16,308 nt of DNA, from positions 112,681 to 128,988 of the forward strand of contig MU646862.1 of assembly GCA_026770585.1 (NCBI GenBank), in the 5' to 3' direction. Positions 1 to 8,477 of this stretch are shown piece by piece. Within the stretch, counting starts at the first letter, position 1, and each line of letters begins with the position of its first letter. This DNA is from Baffinella frigidus (Eukaryota > Cryptophyceae > Cryptomonadales > Baffinellaceae). The notes below the pieces were generated by a model, which was not told the origin of the DNA, made no database searches, and was given only the letters and a program-made list of their open reading frames with translations. A program made the translations under genes and the position numbers.

Positions 1-45
1 CCGCGTGACCGGTCACGCGGGCGTTCACGAGCCTGCCGGCGGGCC
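1..45. repeat. Direct repeat with perfect 20-bp palindrome, copy 1
   Basis: CCGCGTGACCGGTCACGCGG is its own reverse complement; it is followed by GCGTTCACGAGCCTGCCGGC. Identical to 403-445. Downstream, both copies lead into an AACCGTGGAAGCGCTT motif. Confidence 0.8.
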
Positions 46-402
46 TTACCACCAGTCGAGTTTCAGCGTAACCGTGGAAGCGCTTGACCCCCGTGTGCCT
101 TTGAGCCATGAAAATTACCACACAATCGGATTATACTAGCAATGTTATAGCAATTATGCGGTACTGTTCGTCGCCCCAAAGGAAACTAATCTTTATCTTT
201 ACTGACAAGAGGCAAGGGTCTAAGGCTGGAGAACCCCAACCCCTATACCCCAAACTCTATCACCAGTCGCGTTTGAGCATAACCGTGGAAGCGCTTAAAC
301 CCCGTGTGCTTCGGAGTTTGGTAAAAAAATCTCATCTACGGGCTCGCTGCTCATCTTACAGTACAACGCAAGGCAGTCACCTCGGACAGTTGGCTTCGGC
401 GT

Positions 403-447
403 CCGCGTGACCGGTCACGCGGGCGTTCACGAGCCTGCCGGCGGGGC
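403..447. repeat. Direct repeat with perfect 20-bp palindrome, copy 2
   Basis: Same as 1-45. The ~400-bp spacing suggests a tandem unit running off the left edge. The AACCGTGGAAGCGCTT unit recurs at 70, 280, 459 and, diverged, at about 865. An inverted relative lies in intron 2 (10640-10690). Confidence 0.75.
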
Positions 448-527
448 TGTTCCCATAACCGTGGAAGCGCTTAAACCCCGTGTGCTTCGGAGTTTGGTAA
501 AAAAATCTACACAAATGCTGCACTCTC

Positions 528-715
528 ACTAGTACGATCCAATCTCATCTCGGACCATACCAGAATCTGTCCTGATGAAAAGGCGTAAGATAGCATCATT
601 TGATACCTAACATTGCATATACACCCCTACCTTCCGCGTGGGGGGCCTAAGATAGCAGGACAGATTCTGTCTTGGTCCGAAATTAAGTCGTGTAGTAAAA
701 TTGGATCATACTAGT
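528..715. mobile_element. ACTAGTA inverted-repeat element (188 bp)
   Basis: Left ACTAGTACGATCCAAT..AGAATCTGTCCT pairs with right AGGACAGATTCTGTC..ATTGGATCATACTAGT. Short TAAGATAGCA motifs lie in both inner arms. No coding capacity. Confidence 0.7.
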
Positions 716-950
716 AAGTCATAGTACAGCTATTTTCGTGTTGCCTCAAAAAATACTAAGCTCTAAACCTTAAACCCAGTAAATATCCCACGACTCGTCC
801 CAATATTATTCGTTTCATTTGTTCAAATCTCAGGGCTGTCACCAGTCGAGTTTCAGCGCTCCGTAACCGTGATAGCGTTTGAACCCCGTGTGGTTCTTGA
901 AATCCTGGTTTGAGGTTTCAGGGTTACCGCTGAAGGTTTCGAACCTGCGT
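716..950. other. AT-rich non-coding stretch
   Basis: No gene seen. It contains a diverged CACCAGTCGAGTTTCAGCG / AACCGTGATAGCG unit (839-895) related to those near 52 and 258. Confidence 0.4.
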
Positions 951-1641
951 CGAGGTGTTGGGGTTTAGGGTTTGCGGTTTGGGGTTGTGGGTTTCAGGGC
1001 TACCTCTGGGGTTAAAGGGGTTTGGGTTTTGAGTTACCGTCTAGGCTTTACGGTTTACTGTTTTGGGTTCTGGGTTGCCGCTTAGGGTACAGGATTTTGG
1101 GGGTTGGGTTCTGGGTTGCCGCTTAGGGTATAGGGGGTTGGGTGTGAGGTTTCGGAATGCCGCTGAGGGTGCATGATTTTGAACCTGAGTCCAAGGGGTT
1201 AGGGGTTAGGGTATAGGGTATATAATATAGGGTGTGGGGTTACCGCTTAGGATAGAGGGTTGAGTCCGGGGGGTTGAGGGTTGAGGGTTTAGGGGGGTAT
1301 GGTGTATGGTTTATGGTTTATGGTTTGGGGTTTGGAGAATACTGAGATCGAGTCTGCTGCCATTAGGATTTAGAGTTTAGGGTTTAGGGTATAGGGTTTA
1401 GGGGTTAGGGGTTAGGGATTAGGGTTTAGGGTTTCAGGGTTTAGGGTTTAGGGTTTAGGGTTTAGGGTTTCAGGGTTTAGGGTTTAGGGTTTAGGGTTTA
1501 GGGTTTAGGGTTTAGGGTTTAGGGTTTAGGGTTTAGGGTTCTGGAGCTTGCTGGGTTTATTTAGAGAGGAACCACAGTTTTGCCTTAAGGTTTAGGGTTT
1601 GGGGGTTGGGGTTTAGGGTTTAGGGTTTAGGGTTTAGGGTT
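951..1641 (+). repeat. Interstitial telomere-like array (TTTAGGG, G-strand on plus)
   Basis: Degenerate G/T-rich sequence at 951-1368, then a nearly perfect TTTAGGG run at about 1369-1541 with TTTCAGGG, TATAGGG and GGGTTAG variants; resumes at 1587-1641 after a short unique insert. Confidence 0.9.
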
Positions 1642-1642
1642 C

Positions 1643-1696
1643 ACCTCGAGCCAGTCAGCAGTGATTTCGTCGCGCCCTATCTCGAGGATGAAGATC
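1643..1696 (-). pseudogene. Coding-derived fragment, copy 1
   Basis: Minus-strand reading IFILEIGRDEITADWLEV. Very similar to 2032-2120 and bordered by telomere-like repeats. No family recognised. Confidence 0.45.
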
Positions 1697-1846
1697 CCAG
1701 CCCTCAATTTAAAACCCGGTTTTTAAATTATGTAGTAATTTTGATATGTTTGGTCACGTGTCCGCACGCTTTTCGTGTAGCCACGTGACCACCTCCCCAC
1801 CAAACGCCTGCACTCGACTTTTAATTTGGGTGCGTGAATATTCGCG

Positions 1847-1892
1847 TGTGGCTTTGTCTCCAGGATGAAGATCAACGTCTGAGCAGATCGAG
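1847..1892 (-). pseudogene. Coding-derived fragment, copy 2
   Basis: Minus-strand SAQTLIFILETK; the match then ends and unrelated sequence follows. Confidence 0.4.
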
Positions 1893-2031
1893 GATTCGGT
1901 TTTGTGGATTCCAGGCGGGGTTTTGGCTGTTCCGGCCGAATCCGACCGGCTGCAGCTGGAAAAAGCGCTTCCAACAACCTCGATTTGGTCCACTTCGGAG
2001 TTCAGGGTTTAGGGTTTAGGGCTTAGGGGCG

Positions 2032-2120
2032 ACCTCGAGCCAGTCAGCGGTGATCTCGTCGCGCCCTGTCTCGAGGATGAAGATCAGCGTCTGCGCGGCA
2101 CGCTGCTCCGGGCATTCAGG
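2032..2120 (-). pseudogene. Coding-derived fragment, longest copy
   Basis: Minus-strand CPEQRAAQTLIFILETGRDE followed by ITADWLEVAP, in one open frame. The shared reading frame and amino-acid-level conservation across copies suggest it comes from a real gene. Function unknown. Confidence 0.5.
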
Positions 2121-2164
2121 CTTTAGGGTTGAGGGTTGGGATTCCAGGGTTTCGCGGCATTTGG

Positions 2165-2207
2165 AGATGTCGAGGATGAATGTCAACGTCTGCGCCGACG
2201 TGAGAAA
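2165..2207 (-). pseudogene. Coding-derived fragment, copy 4
   Basis: Minus-strand SAQTLTFILD; short, followed by a tandem GAGAAATTGACTTT motif (two units at 2201-2243). Confidence 0.35.
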
Positions 2208-2391
2208 TTGACTTTCGAAAGACCCGAGAAATTGACTTTCACATGCTGCTCCACGCCAGATTGCTCAGAGAACTCAGGGAACCAAGGCTTAAAATAGCAT
2301 AAATGCTGCTCCGGGCACGCAACGCAGGGCGTAGGGCCTAGGGTTAGGAGCTCAGAGCTGAATTCTGGGGCCAAAAAAAACCACGTGGCTA

Positions 2392-2430
2392 ACCAATCAA
2401 CGTCTGCACCGAATGCTGTTCCGGGCACGC
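2392..2430 (-). pseudogene. Coding-derived fragment, copy 5
   Basis: Minus-strand ACPEQHSVQTLIG, matching the CPEQRAAQTLIF start of the longest copy. A further CPEQH-like piece lies at 2300-2325. Confidence 0.35.
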
Positions 2431-2457
2431 AAGTAAGCGTCTAGGGTTACGATGGAC

Positions 2458-3033
2458 ATCAACATTTTTGTGAGGGTTTTGGGGGTTTGGGTTGGGGGTT
2501 AGGGGTTAGGGTTTGGGGTTTAGGGCTTAGGGTTTGGGGGGTAGGTTTCAGGGTTTAGGGTTTAGGGTTTAGGGTTTAGGCTTGAGGGTTTGGGGTTTAA
2601 GGTTCAGGGTTTAGGGTTTAGGGCACAGGTTTAGGGTTTAGGGCACAGTCTCGAGGGTTTAAGGTTTAGGGTTTAGGGTTTAGGGTTTAGGGCACAGTCT
2701 CGAGGATGCAGATCAACGTCTACACCGCACGCTTCTCGCGGCATTGAGGGTTTGGGGTTTGGGGTTTAGGGTTTAGGGTTTAGGTTTGGGATAGCAGGGT
2801 TTCACGGCCTTTAGGGGTGTCGCGGCATTTAGGGTTTAGGCGTCAGGTTCGTTTTTTTAATTGGGGTTTAGGGTTCAGGGTTTAGGGTTTAGGGTTTGGG
2901 GGATAGGGTGCAGGGCTTGGGGGTTAGGGCGTAAGGTTTGGGGGGTATGGTTGAGGGGTTAGGATTGCAGGTTTAGGGTTGAGATTTTAGGGGTTAGGGT
3001 TTAGGGTTTAGGGTTTAGGGTTTAGGGGTTAGA
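2458..3033 (+). repeat. Interstitial telomere-like array (G-strand on plus)
   Basis: TTTAGGG-type repeats with many variants, interrupted by a coding-derived fragment near 2692-2747. Smaller patches of the same repeat are at 2001-2030 and 2113-2160. Confidence 0.88.
2692..2747 (-). pseudogene. Coding-derived fragment, decayed copy 6
   Basis: TCTCGAGGATGCAGATCAAC and the following bases match copy 3 at nucleotide level, but the frame is broken. Embedded in the telomere-like array. Confidence 0.35.
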
Positions 3034-3176
3034 TTGGAACCGTTGTTTGCTGGATTGTGAACGGATAGCAGAACACGGCCGCGGTTCCACAGTCCATCTA
3101 TCCGCCTCAACGAAAATATGTGTACAACGGTTTCCCAACGTAACGGGAATTTGCACTGGGGCGCAGCGTTTTGACC
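3034..3176. other. Unique sequence between telomere-like array and MITEs
   Basis: No open frame, palindrome or recognisable motif. Confidence 0.4.
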
Positions 3177-3265
3177 TTGCCACACAGCGGACTTCGAAGG
3201 GATTTCGAATAACCCCTAAGCGATAAGACCTAGGACCCTACGGTAGGCAACCCGTAGGGACCTAG
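3177..3265. repeat. Partial copy of the intron 3 inverted-repeat element
   Basis: CACAGCGGACTTCGAAGG..GAATAACCCC..CCTAGGACCCTACGGTAGGC matches 10064-10152. It abuts the CCACACGAGGCTATCC MITE. No full terminal repeats are visible. Confidence 0.55.
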
Positions 3266-3446
3266 CCACACGAGGCTATCCATGCGAACAGAATAAAAGG
3301 ACATTTTAAAATTTGTGGGGAAATGATCACGTTTCCGTACGGATGTCCGCACGGAAACGTGATCAAATACTGACTTTTGGCGTGTTTCCTGGGCAATAAT
3401 CCAATAATTAACTTATGAATCTGTTCGCATGGATAGCCTCGTGTGG
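3266..3446. mobile_element. CCACACGAGGCTATCC MITE, copy 1 (181 bp)
   Basis: Terminal repeats CCACACGAGGCTATCCATGC and GCATGGATAGCCTCGTGTGG. It carries a second perfect hairpin, ATCACGTTTCCGT/ACGGAAACGTGAT, at about 3326-3364, absent from copy 2, so probably a nested insertion. Confidence 0.8.
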
Positions 3447-3741
3447 TTCCACGCCAGACGGCGTGGCCACAGAGTCTCACGCAGGGGAGCCGTTTGTCAA
3501 CTTTGGGCGGACCCTCAGCGAAAGACCTGAGAAATTGACTTTTGAAATACCCCACGTGCGGCCTTGCGTGGTGGTAACGTGACCTTGTTCCCAGGAAGGA
3601 GGGGGTAGCTGCCTTTGGGGACGCCAACTTTGGCGTTCAACTATGCCAAAAGTAAACAAACCCACCTTATCCTTCCGGGGAATTGACTTTTGGCGACCCC
3701 TTCCAAGAATCTGGCGTGGTCAGCCCTGGCGCAAGATCTTA
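3447..3741. other. Unique/low-copy sequence
   Basis: No supportable gene. Contains the recurring TTGACTTTTG motif (GAGAAATTGACTTTTG at 3531, GAATTGACTTTTGGCG near 3680), also seen at 2201-2243, 3373 and 11570. Confidence 0.4.
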
Positions 3742-3878
3742 ATCTCCATACAAGTATTAATTAATTGCTTTTCGGCAACGAAAATTACTACACGATTTGC
3801 TCATAAAAGTAATAGTAGAGCGTTTGTGTAGTAGATTTCGTTGCGCCTAAAGCAATTAGTTAATACTTTTGTGGAGAT
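3742..3878. mobile_element. ATCTCCA MITE, full copy (137 bp)
   Basis: Inverted repeat ATCTCCATACAAGTATTAAT..ATTACTACAC paired with GTGTAGTAGATTTCGTTG..AATACTTTTGTGGAGAT; a stem of roughly 50 bp. AT-rich. Confidence 0.75.
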
Positions 3879-4213
3879 GAATCTAGTCCCGTCACCTAAT
3901 GGTTTATATCTCAGATTTGGGCTCGGCATTGGAGCCATTTCGTACTTTCGGGAATTAACATGCCAGGCCACCCTGGAGAGGACTTGCGGCCAATCCCAAA
4001 TAACCCTTTATCGCAAAAGTTGACATGATTTATACCACTAAAATTAAAATTAAAACCTTTTTGTACCAGATCCATTCATCACGGGCACGCCACATTGTGG
4101 CGCCATCTCCAAGGGGAGTTGACTTAAGAATGCTCAAAATACCATAATGTTCCATCCAGGGTGGATGTGTGCTAGAAATCCTTTAGATGGGCGCCTTGCG
4201 AAATAGACCTTAT
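3879..4213. other. AT-rich intergenic sequence
   Basis: No gene seen; a tandem AAAATT run lies at 4040-4055 and a short CACATTGTGG dyad near 4091. Confidence 0.4.
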
Positions 4214-4266
4214 TAGGGTTGAGGGTTGAGGGTTGAGGGTTGAGGGTTTAGGGTCCAGGGTTTAGA
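4214..4266 (+). repeat. Short telomere-like array
   Basis: Four tandem GGGTTGA variant units followed by GGGTTTA and GGGTCCA. It abuts the exon-like GC-rich segment at 4267. Confidence 0.8.
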
Positions 4267-4346
4267 ACCTGCGTCAGGAAGTTCTTGATCTCACGCGCGG
4301 CAGGATCCTCCCTCGCCGCTGCCGCTCCCATCCGCAGGAACGACGC
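4267..4346 (-). pseudogene. GC-rich exon-like segment
   Basis: Minus-strand DASFLRMGAAAAREDPAARE then IKNFLTQ, between an acceptor-like GGGGGCAG|G and a donor-like ACGCAG|GTTC that opens straight into telomere-like repeats. Could be an exon of an unseen gene or a captured fragment. Not recognised. Confidence 0.3.
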
Positions 4347-4800
4347 GTCCCTGCCCCCCGCCGCGACCCTGCCCCCCACCACGACCCCGCCCCCCGCGAC
4401 CCTGCGGTGCGTGCAGCGCGGCGCCATGGCGAGGCGAGGCAGCGCCAGCGGGGGAGCGAACGCCGGTTGCACTGATGATACGGGCGCAAACGCGCCTGCG
4501 TGCGGGAGGGAGAAGGCCTGCGGGGAAGGGTGGGAGGTCGGCTGGTGGTCGTGTGATCGCGTTCTGTACGTGGTGTTCGCAGCGTTTGAAATTTCTTTCC
4601 ATGGGCCCCAGGTAAATGCGATACTATGAGTTGCGAGGCATCAGTTCGGGTTTAACATGCTGTGCATGGCGCCTCCTCAGCGTGACGGTGATAACTTTCG
4701 GAGCAACAGGGGACGGGTCGCAGCAACTTACCGCACATGCGAGCAGGACCACAGAGCACCGCATCCTTGCCAGCACCTGCTCGGACGTACTCCGAATCCG
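4347..4800. other. GC-rich sequence without a supportable gene
   Basis: Imperfect CCCCGCGACCCTGCC tandem units at about 4347-4405, then unique sequence. Overlapping open frames exist on both strands but look like composition effects (Ala/Arg/Gly/Pro-rich). Nothing else seen. Confidence 0.5.
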
Positions 4801-4803
4801 GCT

Positions 4804-4824
4804 TTATAACTCTGCGAGTTATAA
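4804..4824. repeat. Short palindrome
   Basis: TTATAACTC, TGC, GAGTTATAA: 9-bp arms with a 3-bp spacer. Function unknown. Confidence 0.6.
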
Positions 4825-4898
4825 TTTGACCAGATTTTGACTAGTATTGTACACCACTTTTCGGGTCAGCCTACCTAAAGCTCTGCTCCACTTGAATC

Positions 4899-4921
4899 GG
4901 GCTCGCCAAAATGGCGAGCCC
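4899..4921. repeat. Short hairpin
   Basis: Perfect 10-bp arms GGGCTCGCCA and TGGCGAGCCC around AAA. AT-rich sequence with TTGATAAATT/GTAGACTTTTG motifs follows. Confidence 0.6.
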
Positions 4922-5032
4922 AAATCGCAACGGTTCGCCAAAAGTTGATAAATTCCCTTGAAAAGGTAGACTTTTGACGATTTGGGTCGAATAAAAGGAC
5001 ACGATTTAGTCAACCCGAGTGAAACAGAGCTA

Positions 5033-5236
5033 GTCAGCGCGGATTTGGATCGGGGTCGGGAAAAATCGAAAATATCGAAAAAAGGGCTCTAGTATTTGTG
5101 ACATATTATGGGTGGGGGGTGCATCTTGTCATCACATCAATGCATAAGATAGCATAAAAATTTAGATGGACGCACCAGTTATCGAGATTTTCATTTCCCG
5201 ACACCCCCACCCGACCTCGAGAAAATCCGCGCTGAC
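5033..5236. mobile_element. GTCAGCGCGGATTT inverted-repeat element (204 bp)
   Basis: GTCAGCGCGGATTT at the left and AAATCCGCGCTGAC at the right, with a second paired tract (GGGGTCGGGA / TCCCGAC..CCCGACCTCG). Interior AT-rich and unpaired. Confidence 0.7.
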
Positions 5237-5324
5237 CCGAAAAGTACAACATGACCTTTCGGAAATAACGGAAATAACAGATTCGAAGGATTCTGACTAA
5301 AGGACCTACAGGACCAACCCTTTA

Positions 5325-5462
5325 TCCCCTCTTCACGAGCCTCTGCACTGGAAAGCTAAACGCGATCCGAAAGCAAAAATGCTTTCTCTGCAGTCCTTTC
5401 TACGGAAGGGCGTGTCGTTGGCATATGTTGGGCGAAATTAAAACCTAAAGGACCTAAAGGAC
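5325..5462 (+). repeat. CCTAAAGGA-tailed repeat, long subtype
   Basis: Starts CCCCTCTTCACGAGCCTCTG, has CGCGATCCGAAAGC and GGCGTGTCGTTGG, ends AAACCTAAAGGACCTAAAGG. The same body-to-tail order recurs at 5821 and 13924. Confidence 0.75.
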
Positions 5463-5820
5463 GCGGGTGGACTAAGCGGGAGGATGCTAACGTGGGTGGA
5501 TGTTAACGCTTGTCTCCGTGATTTTCTGTTGTTGTTTCTGACGCTTGGATTGCCCTGAATTTCGCTGACTTCCGTACGTTAACCCCAACAATACCACATT
5601 CATCTCCTTTCATCTTTGGTGGCCATCTTGGGTGTCCCAACTGATTTCACCTCACCCCCACACACAACCCCTTTCACCTTGTGGGGTATTCGTGATTGAA
5701 GTTCTTAAACTTCAACCATGGGATACCATGAGCCTCAAAGGAGGCTGACTCGGGTTCGGTGTGTGTGCGAGCCTGTGCCTCATTGGCCGAACTCAAAACC
5801 CCCAAGAGAACCACCCACTA
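5463..5820. other. Unique sequence, no gene seen
   Basis: Short ATG-initiated frames at 5718 and 5759 run into the next repeat and use its sequence, so they are not supported. Tandem GGTGGATGTTAACG-like motif at 5483-5507. Confidence 0.4.
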
Positions 5821-5958
5821 TCCCCTCTTCACGAGCCTCTGCACTGGAGAGCCAAACGCGATCCGAAAGCAAAATGCTTTTTCTGCAGATCTTTTTTACG
5901 GAAAGGCGTGTCGTTGGGCCAAGTTGGGAGCATTTAAAACCTAAAGGACCTAAAGGAC
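5821..5958 (+). repeat. CCTAAAGGA-tailed repeat, long subtype
   Basis: Second copy of the long subtype, closely similar to 5325-5462, tail ACCTAAAGGACCTAAAGG. Confidence 0.75.
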
Positions 5959-5965
5959 TAGTATG

Positions 5966-6070
5966 ACAGGGGGGCTTGATGTGATCCGAAAGGAAGCATG
6001 GCCTTTCTACAGAACCAGTTTCTTTGTCCGCCTATGTTGGGAGCTCGAAGAACCTCAAGGACCTAAAGAA
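5966..6070 (+). repeat. CCTAAAGGA-tailed repeat, short subtype
   Basis: GGGGGGCTTGATGTGATCCG..GTCCGCCTATGTTGGGAG..AACCTCAAGGACCTAAAG. Follows the previous copy by only a few bases. Confidence 0.7.
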
Positions 6071-6135
6071 TGACCTTGCAGAGGATCGCAACATAATCGG
6101 CTAAAGGGTGATGCTAAAGGGGTGGCGCCGCGGTC

Positions 6136-6178
6136 ATCCGCCTATGGTGGGAGTTAAAATAACCTAAAGGACCTAAGG
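6136..6178 (+). repeat. CCTAAAGGA-tailed repeat, 3' fragment
   Basis: TCCGCCTATGGTGGGAGTTA followed by AACCTAAAGGACCTAAGG. The 5' part is missing, as in 5'-truncated retroposons. Confidence 0.6.
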
Positions 6179-6180
6179 TC

Positions 6181-6379
6181 AGCCAATGATTCCCCAGTTC
6201 CTCATACCTTGAACGGTAGTTAGTGTGTTGATCACTTTCCATTAGACCTAGGACCTGTTCACAGGGACTTTAAGAGGTTAATAAAGAAGATCACGAAGAA
6301 GACCTGGAACGGTAAACAGGTGCTTGCCGGTAATTCTAAACACAGAAATGTAACACTACGAGAGACCCTGCACCCTTAA
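6181..6379. other. Unique sequence
   Basis: No gene seen. CTAGGACCTG..AATAAAGAAGATCACGAAG at 6248-6296 resembles the start of the intron 1 (GAA)n block. Confidence 0.4.
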
Positions 6380-6842
6380 TCCGAACCCTGGACACTAAAA
6401 CCTCAACGCTAAACCTTGAAACACCCTAAGCCCATTGTTTTCGTTATTTCCGATTCATTGAAGAGGATCGTCGATAAACTCTAAACTCAAAATGCTCAAC
6501 GCTAAACACTGAACGCTGAACCCTAAACCCTAAACGCTACACTTTTAATACTGAACCCTAAACCCCAAGCCCTAAACCCCAACCCCAACCCCCAACCCTA
6601 AAACCCAAACCCTAAACCCTAAACCCTAAACCCTGAACCCTAAACCCTAAACCCTAAACCCTAAACCCTAAACCCTAAACCCAAAACCCACAACCCACAA
6701 CCCAAAACCCAAAACCCAAAACCCTAACCCCTGAACCCTGAACCACTTTCGCCCCCGCAGTCCTTCGTTTCAATCCCAACTGCCATAAACCCCAAACCCT
6801 CAACCCTAAATCCCAAACCCTAAACCCTAAACCTTTAACCCT
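6380..6842 (-). repeat. Interstitial telomere-like array (CCCTAAA on plus)
   Basis: Inverted relative to the 951-3033 arrays. Best preserved at about 6598-6683; CCCAAAA and CCCACAA blocks follow. Interrupted at 6746-6785 by unique sequence. Confidence 0.88.
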
Positions 6843-6873
6843 ACAGCTCGCCAAGGCGGCCGTGCACCCCCCG

Positions 6874-6920
6874 CTTTAGGTCCTTCAGGTTATTTTAACT
6901 CCTTCCATAGGCGGACACAG
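6874..6920 (-). repeat. CCTAAAGGA-tailed repeat, 3' fragment, reversed
   Basis: TTTAGGTCCTTCAGGTTATT..CCATAGGCGGACAC; same TTAAAATAACCT junction as 6136-6178. Confidence 0.6.
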
Positions 6921-6971
6921 ATTTTGTTTTTTACAAGGCTGATACTGGCCTTCTCTTAAATATTGGTTTTA

Positions 6972-7054
6972 AGGTCGCGTCCAGGATTCGTACGGAGTTG
7001 GTCACTTAACTCTACAGAATTCCACAAAGTTACGTGACCAACTCCCTTGCGACC
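6972..7054. mobile_element. Small palindromic element with TTGGTCAC arms
   Basis: GGTCGC..GGAGTTGGTCACTTAACT pairs with AGTTACGTGACCAACTCC..GCGACC. The arms resemble the inner hairpin of the CGAGAATGCT MITEs. Confidence 0.55.
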
Positions 7055-7114
7055 CTCTAAAAGAACGTTTTATCAAAAGGCCATTTGTAGCCTTGTGTGG
7101 TTATCCTGCAGGAT

Positions 7115-7248
7115 CACACGAGGCTATCCGTACAAACAGATTCAATCATTGGATTTTTGCCCAGGAAACACGCCAAAAGTCAGCAAAATCATTTCCCCAC
7201 ATTTTTATAAATGTCCTTTTATTCTGCTCGTATGGATAGCCTCGTGTG
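7115..7248. mobile_element. CCACACGAGGCTATCC MITE, copy 2 (134 bp)
   Basis: Ends CACACGAGGCTATCCGTAC..ATGGATAGCCTCGTGTG. Interior matches copy 1 in opposite orientation (CCAGGAAACACGCCAAAAGT, AAATGTCCTTTTATTCTG) without its internal hairpin. A decayed extra end (AGCCTTGTGTGG) lies at 7089-7100. Confidence 0.75.
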
Positions 7249-7805
7249 GGAAGGCCCTGCTTCCCTTTGGATCGCCAAAAAACCTTTCCTGATACAAACC
7301 ACTACTGCAAACCGTGGGCCCATAGTTCAAAAACGACGCGTCTGAATCAGACATGCAAGGGCTCCAATTCTAGAGAGGAGCAAATTGATTTGCCCCCCCC
7401 CAAACTGAACGCGCACGTTACCAGTCGCGTCCAGGTCGCACCACACATGAGATCCAAAGTGGAGTCTTATCTAAAAAAATCAAGATTGATTTGCTTTTTA
7501 AACCCAAATTCATTTTAACCGAAACACGTGCCCACAGTTTTCAGTAGCAGGACCCCACGAACCCCCTTCACGGGGTCAGGTCGATTTGCCACTCGGCAGC
7601 GGCCGAGTTTCTTTCCCCCCGGATATGCGGGGGAAATGCTGTTAGAATCCGATGCAAATGGATAAGATTCTATTCCAAATAGTTTAGATGGACTGTATCC
7701 GAGAAGCCCCCGGTGGCTGCTAAGTGGACGGGGGCCTCACTGAGTGTGCCGTAAAAGCACCGCTTATGGCGACAAGTGGACCCTGCTAAATGAACCGCAC
7801 TAAGT
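7249..7805. other. Unique sequence, no supportable gene
   Basis: An open frame of 90 codons at 7246-7518 starts in MITE sequence and has no recognisable features. Small hairpins only: CCCCCG..CGGGGG near 7614-7634 and CCCCCGGTGG..GACGGGGGC near 7707-7735. Confidence 0.4.
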
Positions 7806-7806
7806 A

Positions 7807-7910
7807 CAGGGGGGCTTGATGTGATCCGAACGGAAGTATGGCCTTTTTACAAAACAAGTTCCGGTGTCCGCCTATGTTGGGAGCTCGAAGAACCTAAAGG
7901 ACCTTAAGGA
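7807..7910 (+). repeat. CCTAAAGGA-tailed repeat, short subtype
   Basis: GGGGGGCTTGATGTGATCCG..CCTATGTTGGGAGCTCGAAG..AACCTAAAGGACCTTAAGG. Confidence 0.72.
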
Positions 7911-7959
7911 TCACTCGCAGGCCGTGTGTCCTATTCCCGCCTCCTGTTGGAATTACGAG

Positions 7960-8072
7960 TACAGGAATACCTCGCTCATAAGAAGCCCAACCCCCCCTAG
8001 GACCTTGCAGTAGGCCTATGCCTAGGGCCCTATGGTGGTCCTAGAGGGGTGGGCGTTTCTTGTGGGCGAGGT
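7960..8072. mobile_element. TACAGGGG MITE, diverged copy
   Basis: Degenerate member of the ~121-bp family: TACAGGAATACCTCGCTCAT at the left, then CCTAGGACC, TAGGCCTATGCCTAGGGCCC and a decayed right end (GGGCGAGGTTTC). Confidence 0.65.
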
Positions 8073-8095
8073 TTCTGCCGCGATCCTTCTGCACC

Positions 8096-8197
8096 GGGGG
8101 GCCTGAATGTGATCCAAAAGGAAGCATGGCCTTTCTGCAGGATAAGTTCCAGTGTCCGCCTATGTTGGGAGCTCGAAGAACCTAAAGGACCTACAGG
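8096..8197 (+). repeat. CCTAAAGGA-tailed repeat, short subtype
   Basis: GGGGGCCTGAATGTGATCC..TATGTTGGGAGCTCGAAG..AACCTAAAGGACCTACAGG. A short plus-strand frame across it (8049-8267) is not supported as a gene. Confidence 0.72.
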
Positions 8198-8205
8198 TAC
8201 CCAAA

Positions 8206-8229
8206 TAGACCTGATTACATGTACAGTAC
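8206..8229 (+). repeat. 24-bp direct repeat, left copy
   Basis: TAGACCTGATTACATGTACA followed by GTAC; identical to 8597-8620. Together they bracket two MITEs plus the inverted C-terminal-tail copy. Confidence 0.8.
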
Positions 8230-8348
8230 AGGGGTACCTCGCTCATAAGAAACCGCCAACCCCCTAGGACCACCGTAGGGTCCCAGGCATAAGCCTACTG
8301 TAGGGTACTAGGGGGGGGGCGGTTTCTTATGAGCGAGGTACCCCTGTA
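8227..8348. mobile_element. TACAGGGG MITE (122 bp)
   Basis: Near-perfect palindrome with ends TACAGGGGTACCTCGCTCAT..ATGAGCGAGGTACCCCTGTA. The ends suggest a TA target duplication plus a CAGGGGTACC terminal repeat, as in Tc1/mariner-type MITEs. Core: CCTAGGACC..CTACTGTAGGGT. No coding capacity. Confidence 0.85.
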
Positions 8349-8477
8349 CAGCCACGCAGAGAAACAAGCTACGGAGCCTTCTGCAAGAAGGCCAGCTCGA
8401 CTCTGAGGCGCAGCGGGTGGAGTGGGCTCTGTCCATCTCTGGGATGGTGGACGACAGCAGGGCGCCTGGGAGTTCCG
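8349..8477 (+). pseudogene. Inverted duplicate of the OPR-RAP C-terminal tail
   Basis: Encodes QRNKLRSLLQEG, QLDSEAQRVEWALSISG, MVDDSRAPGSSV in one open frame. It matches 9040-9298 on the opposite strand with many third-position differences and a 2-nt indel near the start, but lacks the internal MITE present there. MITEs flank it at 8227-8348 and 8478-8598. The downstream MITE sits at the equivalent TA site in both copies, so that insertion may predate the duplication. No start codon or partner exons are visible. Confidence 0.55.

Noticed and set aside
1369-1541. True chromosome end
   Set aside because: The repeat is internal, degenerate and followed by kilobases of other sequence, with further arrays in the opposite orientation.
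4248-4629. Overlapping 70-114-codon frames on both strands
   Set aside because: Composition-driven frames in a GC-rich stretch; only the short exon-like piece at 4267-4346 has any support.
8096-8197. tRNA or tRNA-derived SINE head in the tailed repeats
   Set aside because: No cloverleaf and no convincing A or B box; the GAGCTCGAAGAACC stretch is only loosely like an inverted B box.
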